Source: an uncultured Clostridia bacterium (GTDB lineage: Bacteria; Bacillota; Clostridia; Oscillospirales; Oscillospiraceae). Taken from it: a DNA stretch of 35,374 nt. Below the pieces are notes generated by a model, which saw only the letters and a program-made list of their open reading frames with translations, searched no databases and was not told the DNA's origin. The stretch lies in the NCBI GenBank assembly GCA_945487445.1, contig CALYTU010000002.1, forward strand, positions 1 through 35,374. The letters are read 5' to 3'. Numbering within the stretch: the first letter of the stretch is position 1; each line of letters starts with the position of its first letter. A program made the position numbers and the translations under genes. This document shows positions 24,643 through 32,045 of the stretch, piece after piece.

Positions 24643-26331
24643 ATGAAAAGATTTACTTCGATTATCCTATTGGTCGCGCTTCTTCTCTCCCTTCCGATGA
24701 TCCAGGCATACGCGAGCTCCGCATCATTCACCGACGTGTCGCCCACGTCCTGGTACTCAGCTCCTGTGACCTATGCCGCAAGCAGCGGCTTCGCCGTTGG
24801 CAGCGACAATCACTTTTACCCAAAAGCTGCCGTGACAAGGGGCGAGTTTATCACCATGCTGGCCAGAGTCGTTTCACCGGAGGGCCTTCCCGATGAGCTC
24901 CCAGACACGCAGTTTTCGGACGTCGATCAGAGCAGATTTTACTATAAGCCGGTGATGTGGGCCGTTGCAAACGGCATTGCGGACGGAACATCTGCGGGAA
25001 AGTTCTCACCACAAGAACAGATTAAACGTCAGGATATGGCGCTCATGATCCTTCGCACCGAGCAGCGTACTTCTCTGGGCATCCTGCCCGCTGAGACCGT
25101 TGCTTCTGCTTTTGCTGACGATCAGAGTATCTCTGGATATGCGCGTACTGCTGTTTATAAGCTCCAGGAGCAGGGACTGCTTACCGGCAATAAGGACGGC
25201 TCCTTCAATCCAAAAAGCAGCTTGACCCGCGCAGAGGCCGTCACGGTTTTGTCTCATTTGAGTATGTATAAGACCGGCCATACACACACTTTCCAAGCTG
25301 CCGAGACTGTCGCTCCCACCTGTACGACACGGGGCAAGCAGTTTTATCGCTGTCAATGCGGCAGCTATTACGCGGTCTATACCAACGCAGCATTGGGCCA
25401 CAACTACGTCCTTCAAAAAACGGATGCGGCCAGTTGGACGGCAACCTATCAATGCTCACGATGCGGGACTACGCATACGGAAAAGCTTCCAGGAGAAGCA
25501 CCACATAAAATCTACGATGGTAATAGTTTAATCTCTTATGAGAATGCTATGGCTGTTGTGGATCAGCTTCAGCAGATCTATCCCGATTTGCTTCATTCCT
25601 ATGTAGGTGGTTATTCCGTCTGGGGAACCGGCATCCGCGTTGTGACGCTGGGAAAAGGGAACAGATACATTTTCATGAATGGCAACATTCACGCCAAAGA
25701 AACTGTTACCACGAATTATCTTCTGAAAGTTTTGGACGAGTATGCCTATGCCTATAGCACAAACGGGAAGATTGGTGCATATCAGATTAAACCGTTGTTG
25801 GACACCTTTACGCTGGTAATTATCCCGTGCTCTAACCCGGATGGCAGAGCGAAGGTAATAGCCGGAAACAATGGCTGGAAAGCAAATGGCCGTGGCGTTA
25901 ATCTGAACGAAAACTTCCCCACGAATTGGGTCTATGCTTTCTCCGGCGGCTACGGAGCTTATGCCGGGTCAGAACCTGAAACACAGACCATAATATCCGT
26001 CTTAAATAGATACCCCTTTGAGCTTGTGCTGGATTGCCATACCTCCGGCGAAGTCATCTATTATGCCGATAATGATTGCAGCACAGCTCTTAGCGCGAAA
26101 TCATATAATCTTGCTAAGGCGCTGAAAGCAAAATGTGGTTTTGGCCTCTATAAGTACGGAGCTACGGCGGGAATGGCGAACTATGCGCGGCACCCGTATG
26201 GAGTGCCCGGCTTTACGATTGAGATGTTTCCCTATGTTGCCAGCGGCCCGATTGACTGTACGAAGTTTTCCTCCTGGGTATGGAGCAAACTGGACACAAC
26301 ACCTGCTATTGCCATGAACTACCTGAAGTAG
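24643..26331 (+). CDS. secreted SLH-anchored M14 zinc carboxypeptidase
   Basis: This 562-aa exported cell-surface peptidase starts at ATG 24643 behind GGAGGAAA. The signal peptide is residues 1-24, and three SLH motifs lie near 30-80, 90-142 and 150-205 and would bind wall polymers. A Cys-rich segment with two CxC/CxxC pairs (about 215-285) leads to an M14 domain (about 290-560). Zinc ligands are His350 and Glu353 (IHAKE) and His466 (DCHTSGE); the catalytic base is Glu527 (TIEMF). M14 secreted enzymes of Firmicutes often trim peptidoglycan peptides; the substrate here is unknown. The usual NRN motif is NEN (422-424), which removes the Arg that commonly contacts the substrate carboxylate. The next gene is 9 bases on. 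Confidence 0.9.
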   Translation: MKRFTSIILLVALLLSLPMIQAYASSASFTDVSPTSWYSAPVTYAASSGFAVGSDNHFYPKAAVTRGEFITMLARVVSPEGLPDELPDTQFSDVDQSRFYYKPVMWAVANGIADGTSAGKFSPQEQIKRQDMALMILRTEQRTSLGILPAETVASAFADDQSISGYARTAVYKLQEQGLLTGNKDGSFNPKSSLTRAEAVTVLSHLSMYKTGHTHTFQAAETVAPTCTTRGKQFYRCQCGSYYAVYTNAALGHNYVLQKTDAASWTATYQCSRCGTTHTEKLPGEAPHKIYDGNSLISYENAMAVVDQLQQIYPDLLHSYVGGYSVWGTGIRVVTLGKGNRYIFMNGNIHAKETVTTNYLLKVLDEYAYAYSTNGKIGAYQIKPLLDTFTLVIIPCSNPDGRAKVIAGNNGWKANGRGVNLNENFPTNWVYAFSGGYGAYAGSEPETQTIISVLNRYPFELVLDCHTSGEVIYYADNDCSTALSAKSYNLAKALKAKCGFGLYKYGATAGMANYARHPYGVPGFTIEMFPYVASGPIDCTKFSSWVWSKLDTTPAIAMNYLK

Positions 26332-26340
26332 GAGGTCACA

Positions 26341-26886
26341 ATGAACAAGTATCGAATTATTGCTTTCCTTCTGACGCTGCTCCTCTTTATTCAGGCTATC
26401 CGCGCCCTGGCTCCAACGGCTGCCGCGGTAGATTCCACGGCGCAAATAATCACGCAGCAGGAGGTCACAGAGGCCCTTCTGGCGCTCCAGGAAGAATACC
26501 CGGACGGAATGCCCTGGACAAACCAAAGTCCAACTCCTGCCTATGTCTGGCGTTTCAAGGGGACCCTTGTCTGCATGGGCGGCTGTGCTGCCTTCAGCGC
26601 AATCCTACAAGATCGTGTGTTCGGATCTATCGCAGATGTGCCTTTAACATGGCAACGGATCAAAGAGGACTATAAAACAGGCGGCGTCTCCGAATGCGCC
26701 GTGCCATACTCCTGGGACAATCTCTGGCCGGGCGATATACTGCAATTTCCCGGCCACGTCGTTATTGTCGTGGAAAAATTCGAGGATCATATCACCATCG
26801 CAGAGGGAAATTTCAACGGGCAAATCCGATGGGGCCGTAACATCTCAAAAAATGGTGTCAATTCTGCGAACTATGTACTCACGTGA
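26341..26886 (+). CDS. secreted papain-like (CHAP/NlpC-type) cysteine peptidase-like protein
   Basis: This 181-aa exported protein has a signal peptide (about 1-30). Cys82 in CMGGCAAFSAIL and His139 in GHVVIVVE fit a papain-like amidase/peptidase fold, with IAEGNFNGQIRWGR as the following strand pair. GTAGGAGGT precedes the ATG, and it directly follows the M14 gene, so both probably act on peptidoglycan. It ends in ANYVLT and a TGA (26884-26886). The same frame stays open beyond the TGA into three SLH motifs, so this looks like the N-terminal half of a larger SLH-anchored enzyme split by a nonsense change. Exact family (CHAP versus NlpC/P60-like) is uncertain. Confidence 0.75.
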   Translation: MNKYRIIAFLLTLLLFIQAIRALAPTAAAVDSTAQIITQQEVTEALLALQEEYPDGMPWTNQSPTPAYVWRFKGTLVCMGGCAAFSAILQDRVFGSIADVPLTWQRIKEDYKTGGVSECAVPYSWDNLWPGDILQFPGHVVIVVEKFEDHITIAEGNFNGQIRWGRNISKNGVNSANYVLT

Positions 26887-27440
26887 TACAGCAAGACGGA
26901 GCCATTGATGCCATACACCGATCTGCCGGAGCGCAGGCATTGGTCGTATGCTCCCGTCACCTGGGCGCTCCTGGAGAACGTAGCCGCGCCGATCAGCGCG
27001 ACCCGCTTCGCACCAAAGGCGAGCTGCACCCGCGCCGAAATGGTTTCCTTCCTCTGGGCTGCCTCCGGTCGTCCGGAGCCAGAGCCCCAGGAAATGCCTT
27101 TTACGGATGTACCGGCGTCAGCGCCGTACTATAAGGCCGTTCTTTGGGCATTGGAAAACGGAATCACCGGCGGGACTTCTCCCAATTCTTTTTCTCCGGA
27201 TATGCTCTGTACCAGGGCCCAAGCGCTGACCTTCCTATGGCGAGCTGCCGGGAGCCCGAAGTCCGATGGCCGTAATGAAAGCTTTGACGATGTGCCGTCC
27301 TCGAAATACTACTTTTCCTCCGTTGCCTGGGCCTTGCAGCAGCACATCACCAGCGGAACATCCGCACGCACTTCTCTCCCCGGCGCACAATTACCCGCGC
27401 TGAAGCGCTGGCGTTTCTCTGCTCTGAAAAGATCGCGTAA
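26887..27440 (+). pseudogene. SLH-domain surface anchor, separated and frameshifted
   Basis: The frame continuing from the previous gene past its TGA encodes two complete SLH motifs (YTDLPERRHWSYAPVTWALL..., FTDVPASAPYYKAVLWALENGITGG...) and the start of a third (FDDVPSSKYYFSSVAWALQ). A restart at ATG 26908, with GGAG at 26898-26901, is possible but gives a product without a signal peptide. Within 27367-27371 the third SLH leaves frame: one base appears missing. The second frame then gives FSPRRTITRAEALAFLCSEKIA and stops at TAA 27438-27440. Without the correction the frame runs on to 27732 as basic low-quality sequence. Both lesions suggest decay of a once secreted, anchored cysteine peptidase. 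Confidence 0.75.
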
Positions 27441-27524
27441 AAAATGGCCGCCACGCCGTCCAGGCCGCGCCACATCAAATCGAAGGACGGCAAGCCGCGA
27501 AATAACCCATCCGGGGTGTTTGTC

Positions 27525-27557
27525 GCAAAAACCCGAGCATTTGTTTCGGTTTTTTGC
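27525..27557 (+). terminator. terminator-like repeat, copy 1
   Basis: GCAAAAACC(C)GA and TTCGGTTTTTTGC form a near-perfect stem around GCATTTGT. The T-run is part of the stem, so it could stop transcription in both directions. It shares GAGCATTTGTT with copy 2. Confidence 0.55.
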
Positions 27558-27689
27558 GTCAAATGCCCCGGCTTTTTCATTTTCTCCTCTGAGGATAAGA
27601 CGGGGTTCCCTGCTGCGGGCTTTAGGAGGCGACAGGTGCAGCAAAGAAAGACCGAGACGGGAAGTAAGTCATCCGGTAAGGCTGTTTAG

Positions 27690-27718
27690 AAAAACCGGAG
27701 CATTTGTTCCGATTTTTT
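27690..27718 (+). terminator. terminator-like repeat, copy 2
   Basis: AAAAACCGGA pairs with TCCGATTTTTT around GCATTTGT, with one mismatch. It lies just before the phosphoesterase promoter and is a diverged direct repeat of 27525-27557. Confidence 0.55.
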
Positions 27719-27724
27719 CCATAC

Positions 27725-27753
27725 TTGTATAGCTCTCGAACCTGTGGTATGAT
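27725..27753 (+). promoter_or_regulatory. probable promoter of the metallophosphoesterase gene
   Basis: TTGTAT (27725-27730) and TATGAT (27748-27753) are 17 bases apart. The -35 box is weak and the -10 box is good. The gene starts about 30 bases downstream. Confidence 0.5.
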
Positions 27754-27785
27754 CTTGTCAGAGCCACAAAGGGGGTATGAAGATC

Positions 27786-28340
27786 ATGGTATATTTTATT
27801 GCCGATCCGCATTTTGGACATGAGAATGTGCTGCGGCTCTGCAACCGCCCGTTTGAAACCATCGAGCAGATGAACGAAACCCTGATCTATAACTGGAACA
27901 GGCGCGTAACCGGCAGCGACAATATCTACATCGTAGGTGATATGTTCTTTCGCTGCGAAGACCCGGAGTCGATCCTTATGAGGCTGCACGGAAAAAAGCA
28001 TCTGCTCGTTGGCAACCACGACAGTTCCTGGATGGGCAAGATCAAGCTCGAAAAGTATTTCAAAAGCGTGGAGCTCATGGCGATCACGTCCACCGGCACC
28101 CATGCGGTCACGCTCTGCCATTATCCGCTTCTGTCCTGGAAACACGCAAGAACCTCATATATGATCCACGGTCATATCCACGCAAATACCGATATGGATT
28201 TCTGGCCCCTCCTGCTGGCAAGAGAAAACGTACTGAACGCAGGCGTCGATCTGAATGGCTTCCAGCCCGTCACGCTGGAGGAGCTGATTGAAAACAATCG
28301 CCGCTTCAAGGCGGAGCATCCAACGACAGACGCAACCTAA
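27786..28340 (+). CDS. calcineurin-like metallophosphoesterase
   Basis: This protein of about 184 aa carries the metallophosphatase motifs in order: FIADPHFGHENV, YIVGDMF, LLVGNHD, LCHYP and IHGHIHAN. All metal ligands of the family are present. Small stand-alone members act as phosphodiesterases or phosphatases on nucleic-acid or nucleotide substrates; the substrate here is unknown. The ATG at 27786 gives the usual MVYFIADPHFGH start, 10 bases after AAAGGGGG; the ATG at 27777 is too close to that site but cannot be excluded. It has its own promoter and sits among cargo genes between mobC and the relaxase. Confidence 0.9.
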   Translation: MVYFIADPHFGHENVLRLCNRPFETIEQMNETLIYNWNRRVTGSDNIYIVGDMFFRCEDPESILMRLHGKKHLLVGNHDSSWMGKIKLEKYFKSVELMAITSTGTHAVTLCHYPLLSWKHARTSYMIHGHIHANTDMDFWPLLLARENVLNAGVDLNGFQPVTLEELIENNRRFKAEHPTTDAT

Positions 28341-28357
28341 TCACTTGATTTTAAGGC

Positions 28358-28386
28358 TTGCTCAAACCACATTCACGATGTATAAT
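28358..28386 (+). promoter_or_regulatory. promoter of the HipA-like kinase gene
   Basis: TTGCTC (28358-28363) and a perfect TATAAT (28381-28386) are 17 bases apart, 33 bases before the ATG. An independent promoter fits an autonomous cargo gene. Confidence 0.65.
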
Positions 28387-28418
28387 ACAAATGGAAATAA
28401 ACAATGGAGGTGATAATC

Positions 28419-29603
28419 ATGAACAAACAGACAGATAAATACAGCTTACGGCTATATGATGATGAGCTTCTCCGCTTTTCTCTTTCTAAAGACGAGATCG
28501 GTTTTTTACACGCGGAGATATTGTCAGTTAACGAGAAATATCGTTCTCTTTTCCCTTTAGATTTAGTGCTAACAAGCGATGGTGTCGTGGAGTGGCTGAA
28601 TCACCGCGTTATCCCTAAGAATCGTGCATTTGTGGAAGAGATTCTTGCAAACTACGGATTAGAGCTTGATGATACGCAAGGAATTATAGATGTTTGCAAG
28701 GGGCTTTCGTTAAATGACAGCTATTGGATTGTTCCAGATGGTTTCTCCGGAAAATTTGCTGATTACAATTTGTATGAGAATCGGTTTTCTGAAATACTGT
28801 CACTTGTAGCATATACCGGAAACGCCGGTGAAAAAGACATTCTCTCTACGAGCCCAGAGCTTACAACCGGAGGTATGCTCCGTAAAGCTTGGAGGCATAT
28901 TGACGGCGATGGCATTTATTTGTATAAAGGAGGAACCTCGGGTTTTTCTAATACGGGAAACGAACCATATAGCGAGTACTATGCATACCAGATCGCGCAA
29001 AAAATGAACCTCAACGCTGTATCATATGATTTAGAACATTGGAAGGGCATTCTTGCCTCCAAGTGCAAGCTCTTTACAGACATTAATACCGCATATGTCC
29101 CTATTGGGCGGATTGTAACACACGGAGGGATTCGAGCTTGTCTTGATTATTACACTTCCCTTGGTCCTGAAGCGCTACAGCAGCTCAAAGATATGCTCGT
29201 ATTTGATTCCGTAATATACAATACGGACAGGCATTTTGGAAATTTCGGAGTGCTGCGAGACAATCACTCCGGGAAGATCATAGGTCCAGCGCCCATTTTT
29301 GATAATGGGCTTTCACTATTCTGTTATGCAACGCCCGGGAAACTCAGAAATTTGGACGAATACGCTAAAACTCTCACAAATCCCTATGACATTTCATATA
29401 ACAGATTGTGTCGAGGGTTAATGGAAAAACGGCAACGAGACAAGCTTCGTGCATTAATTGGTTTTTCCTTCCGGCAGCATCCTTCTTTGAATCTTCCGGA
29501 AGAGCGGTTGAAAGCAATTGAAAGGAAGATTCAAAACCGAGTTGCGGAGCTTCTATCATTGACACGCGAGAAGAAAAAAGACCGGAGCGGTCCCGAACTG
29601 TAA
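28419..29603 (+). CDS. HipA/CtkA-like protein kinase
   Basis: This 394-aa protein has a HipA-type kinase core. LYKGG near residues 168-172 may hold the ATP-contacting Lys. The catalytic loop is NTDRHFGNFG with Asp270, His272 and Asn275, and the metal-binding Asp295 is in PIFDNG. The N-terminal ~120 residues are an all-round alpha/beta domain including SLNDSYWIVP. HipA-type kinases phosphorylate Ser/Thr on targets such as GltX and can cause growth arrest; the target here is unknown. No HipB-like antitoxin gene is adjacent. ATG 28419 follows GGAGGTGATAATC, and an in-frame ATG at 28404 lies on the Shine-Dalgarno itself. The gene is visibly more AT-rich than its neighbours, suggesting separate acquisition. 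Confidence 0.85.
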   Translation: MNKQTDKYSLRLYDDELLRFSLSKDEIGFLHAEILSVNEKYRSLFPLDLVLTSDGVVEWLNHRVIPKNRAFVEEILANYGLELDDTQGIIDVCKGLSLNDSYWIVPDGFSGKFADYNLYENRFSEILSLVAYTGNAGEKDILSTSPELTTGGMLRKAWRHIDGDGIYLYKGGTSGFSNTGNEPYSEYYAYQIAQKMNLNAVSYDLEHWKGILASKCKLFTDINTAYVPIGRIVTHGGIRACLDYYTSLGPEALQQLKDMLVFDSVIYNTDRHFGNFGVLRDNHSGKIIGPAPIFDNGLSLFCYATPGKLRNLDEYAKTLTNPYDISYNRLCRGLMEKRQRDKLRALIGFSFRQHPSLNLPEERLKAIERKIQNRVAELLSLTREKKKDRSGPEL

Positions 29604-29612
29604 CCGCTAACC

Positions 29613-29641
29613 TTGCGCGATCAGAAAACACCGTATATAAT
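29613..29641 (+). promoter_or_regulatory. promoter upstream of the Cys-rich small gene
   Basis: TTGCGC (29613-29618) and a perfect TATAAT (29636-29641) are spaced by 17 bases. The expected transcript start falls at the beginning of the hairpin at 29644, so the two may form an attenuator. Confidence 0.55.
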
Positions 29642-29643
29642 CC

Positions 29644-29683
29644 AGATCGGAAGCAGCTGTTTGTTGCTTCCGATCTTCTCTTT
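29644..29683 (+). terminator. strong terminator-like hairpin
   Basis: AGATCGGAAGCA (29644-29655) and TGCTTCCGATCT (29665-29676) form a perfect 12-bp stem, followed by TCTCTTT. It probably ends the kinase transcript. Confidence 0.75.
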
Positions 29684-29718
29684 GTGCCACCAACAAAAAC
29701 AAGAAGAAGGGGTATAAA

Positions 29719-29958
29719 ATGAAATCTGAAAATAAAGTCTGCTCTACTTGCAGGCACTTCCGGAAATTCGAGCGGCCCTTCCAGCGCGAAGATGGTGCGG
29801 TGATTTACGGTTATTGCTTCAAGGACGCAAAAAGCAATTACTCTCCCAATATGGGAAAAGGCTATCCTGTGTTTCTGCCGCCGGATGCAGCCGGTGCGTG
29901 TAAGGATTATAAAATAGACAGATCTGATACACGCCCGGCACCCGGCTCCTCAACATGA
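29719..29958 (+). CDS. small Cys-rich, zinc-binding-like protein
   Basis: This 79-aa protein has four Cys in a CSTCRHF...YGYC...CKDY arrangement, which suggests a small zinc-binding fold. GAAGAAGGGG precedes the ATG. No family is recognised. It is followed closely by the 139-aa gene and then the relaxase, so it may form a small operon with them. Confidence 0.65.
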   Translation: MKSENKVCSTCRHFRKFERPFQREDGAVIYGYCFKDAKSNYSPNMGKGYPVFLPPDAAGACKDYKIDRSDTRPAPGSST

Positions 29959-29971
29959 AGGGAGCTCTGCT

Positions 29972-30391
29972 ATGCAAGAAATCAAATTCAGAAAGCCAGC
30001 ACCCGGAGCCTGCCCGCAGTACAAGTACTATTACATCAAAGACCGGTACATTGGGCGAGATCGCCACGGAAATGAGTGCTACGACTATGCGCTTTTCCGC
30101 AGGCTGCCTTTTGAAACTGTCCGGCAATTTCGGACAAGGAAGCAGGCATATCAGTATTTGAGCCGCCTTACATATCTGAGCCGATTTGATATTGAGATGG
30201 GCTGCTGCAATATCATCTGTCACGATCATGAGTACCTGGGCGTAATCTCCGGCGATACCATCTATCGGATCACAAAAAGGACACGGCTCTTAGAGAAAAG
30301 ACCATCGGAGGATCAGCGCCTGACAGGGTGGTTTGACCGATACGCAGACTGTCTTGCAGAAGCAAAATACTTATTGTCAAGTGAGGTGTAA
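29972..30391 (+). CDS. hypothetical protein upstream of the relaxase
   Basis: This 139-aa soluble, Tyr- and Arg-rich protein starts at ATG 29972 with GGGAG at 29960. It contains YIKDRYIGRDRHGNECYDYALFRRLPFETVRQ in its N-terminal half and a Cys pair (GCCNIIC) in the middle. No motif is recognised. It ends two bases before the relaxase ATG and carries the relaxase ribosome binding site (GAGGTG) at its end, so co-expression with the relaxase is likely. A role in relaxosome assembly or cargo is equally possible. Confidence 0.7.
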   Translation: MQEIKFRKPAPGACPQYKYYYIKDRYIGRDRHGNECYDYALFRRLPFETVRQFRTRKQAYQYLSRLTYLSRFDIEMGCCNIICHDHEYLGVISGDTIYRITKRTRLLEKRPSEDQRLTGWFDRYADCLAEAKYLLSSEV

Positions 30392-30393
30392 AT

Positions 30394-31797
30394 ATGGCAA
30401 CAACACGTCTGATGGCGCTCCACGTCGGTGAAGGCCGGAGCGCTGGAAGCGCGATTAAGGACATCATCGAATATGTTGAAAACCCGGACAAGACAGATGG
30501 CTTCCAGCTTGTCACCGGCTATCAATGTGACAGCCGCGCCGCGGATATGGAATTTCTTTTCGCTAAGAAGATGTATGAGCAGAAAACAGGCCGCAGCCGA
30601 GGCAAAGATGATGTGATTGCATATCATCTTCGCCAGGCTTTCGCCCCCGGCGAAATCACGCCGGAGGAAGCGAACCGCCTGGGCCGGGAATTAGCCAAAC
30701 GCTTTACAAAAGGACGCCATGCTTTTGTCGTTGCAACGCACATAGATAAGCACCACATCCACAACCATATAATCTTCAACGCCGTCACCCTGAGCCACGA
30801 TAAAAAGTTCCGGGATTTTCGCCGCAGCTGGAAAGCATTGCGACGGCTGAATGACACCATCTGCATCGAAAATGGATACTCCATCGTAGAGGTTCCACAA
30901 TTCCAAGGCAAGAGTTATAATAAGTGGGAGGGCGATATATCCAGGCTGTCCCACAGAGATCGTCTTTGCCTTGCGATAGACGATGCTCTTGCACAAAAAC
31001 CAGCAACCTTTGATGGCTTTCTGCTTCTCATGAAGCAGCGGGGATACGAAGTCAAGGGATCGGTAAATCCGTCCTTCCGTGGAGGAGAACAGAAGCGCGG
31101 AATCCGCATGGATACGCTGGGCCCCGGTTACTCAGCGGAGGAAATCAAAAAGGTGCTTAGCGGGAAAGCGAAGCACACTTCCAAACGTGCAGCGCCTGTT
31201 TCTTCAACGCCCAAAAAGAAGAACAATCTTTTGATCGACATTCAGGCAAAACTCGCGGAAGGCAAGGGTGCCGGATATGCCAGTTGGGCAAAAAAGTACA
31301 ATCTTAAACAGATGGCACAGACCGTTGCTTTTTTGCAGGATCGTGGTCTTATGGACTACGATGTTTTATCTGAGACGGCTTCGCTCGCCGCCGAGAAATA
31401 CCACAAGCTTTCAGATGAAATTAAGACTGCGGAACAGCGGCTCTCTGAGATTGCCACGATGGAAAAACAAATCGTTGCTTACGCGAAAACGAGGGAGACC
31501 TACGTCGCTTATCGGAAGGCCGGATATTCCAAAGCCTTTCGCGCAGAGCATGAAAGTGAAATTCTGCTGCATCAAGCAGCCAAGGATTATTTCAATTCTG
31601 TCGGCGTTACGAAACTTCCCACAATCAAAAGCTTGAAGGCCGAATATGCAGAGCTGCTCACCAAGAAAAAAGAAGCATATCCGGAGTATCGTAAAGCCCG
31701 TGAGGAAATGCGTGAGCTGCTTACGGCGAAGGTAAACATAGCGCAGATTTTGGGTATCACCCCCAAAGAAGCCAAGACGCAAGAACAGTTAAAATAG
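30394..31797 (+). CDS. relaxase / mobilization nuclease
   Basis: This 467-aa relaxase would nick oriT and lead the strand into the recipient. The N-terminal nuclease domain (about 1-260) has the metal-binding His cluster in ATHIDKHHIHNHIIFN (His121, His123 and His125 as the HxHxH core). It also has an ENP(D)KT segment and a YHLRQAFAPGEITPEEA stretch typical of MobP-like relaxases of clostridial ICEs. A long charged coiled-coil C-terminus (about 325-445) follows. GAGGTG precedes the ATG. Length is normal and no lesion is seen. A structured block lies directly downstream. The nicking Tyr cannot be assigned with certainty from the sequence alone. Confidence 0.93.
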   Translation: MATTRLMALHVGEGRSAGSAIKDIIEYVENPDKTDGFQLVTGYQCDSRAADMEFLFAKKMYEQKTGRSRGKDDVIAYHLRQAFAPGEITPEEANRLGRELAKRFTKGRHAFVVATHIDKHHIHNHIIFNAVTLSHDKKFRDFRRSWKALRRLNDTICIENGYSIVEVPQFQGKSYNKWEGDISRLSHRDRLCLAIDDALAQKPATFDGFLLLMKQRGYEVKGSVNPSFRGGEQKRGIRMDTLGPGYSAEEIKKVLSGKAKHTSKRAAPVSSTPKKKNNLLIDIQAKLAEGKGAGYASWAKKYNLKQMAQTVAFLQDRGLMDYDVLSETASLAAEKYHKLSDEIKTAEQRLSEIATMEKQIVAYAKTRETYVAYRKAGYSKAFRAEHESEILLHQAAKDYFNSVGVTKLPTIKSLKAEYAELLTKKKEAYPEYRKAREEMRELLTAKVNIAQILGITPKEAKTQEQLK

Positions 31798-31892
31798 GAC
31801 GCCGCAAGGCGACCTCCATGAAGCGATTTCGGAGAAATCGTGCAGCTGTGACGCAGGCACATTCAGAGGGCTTGGGAAACTTCCCAACAAGC

Positions 31893-31935
31893 AAAAAATG
31901 TCCATCGAGGCCAGAGGCCGGAATGGACATTTTTT
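31893..31935 (+). terminator. bidirectional terminator after the relaxase
   Basis: AAAAAATGTCCAT (31893-31905) and ATGGACATTTTTT (31923-31935) form a perfect 13-bp stem with a GC-rich loop. The T-run on each strand allows termination in both directions. Confidence 0.75.
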
Positions 31936-31936
31936 C

Positions 31937-31956
31937 GCATGTGTACGTACACATGC
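31937..31956. repeat. 20-bp perfect palindrome
   Basis: GCATGTGTACGTACACATGC equals its own reverse complement, centred between 31946 and 31947. It is a good candidate for a dimeric protein-binding site or a cruciform. Confidence 0.85.
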
Positions 31957-32045
31957 CCTGCTTGCCGGTAGTGAAACGGGCCAGAATGGGCCGGTTCACG
32001 GAACCCCGGACGCGAAGCGGAACGGACCGCTTCCGGAGGAAGTGA

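Larger units (their letters stand above)
27441..27776. other. intergenic region with two similar terminator-like repeats
   Basis: No convincing gene lies here; the open frame across it is the out-of-frame tail of the SLH pseudogene. It holds two copies of a hairpin-with-T-run sequence (27525-27557 and 27690-27718) and a promoter for the phosphoesterase (27725-27753). The 130 bases between the repeats show nothing recognised. Confidence 0.6.
31801..32033. other. hairpin cluster with 20-bp palindrome after the relaxase, candidate oriT or regulatory block
   Basis: Several inverted repeats lie in a row: GCC/GGC (31801-31810), CGATTTC/GAAATCG (31824-31840), TTGGGAA/TTCCCAA (31872-31887), a 13-bp stem with A/T-runs (31893-31935), and a 20-bp perfect palindrome (31937-31956). 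GGTTC/GAACC (31993-32005) and GAAGCGG/CCGCTTC (32014-32033) follow. No gene explains the block. Repeated hairpins and palindromes beside a relaxase gene fit an oriT or protein-binding region, but no nic sequence is recognised. Confidence 0.55.

Noticed and set aside
26884..26886. TGA readthrough or recoding as selenocysteine or another amino acid
   Set aside because: No selenocysteine insertion hairpin was recognised just after the TGA, many genes in the window end in TGA, and the nearby frameshift favours gene decay.
27441..27732. C-terminal extension of the SLH gene beyond the frameshift
   Set aside because: The sequence is Arg/Pro-rich, unlike SLH proteins, and the other frame gives a normal SLH ending with a stop at 27438-27440.
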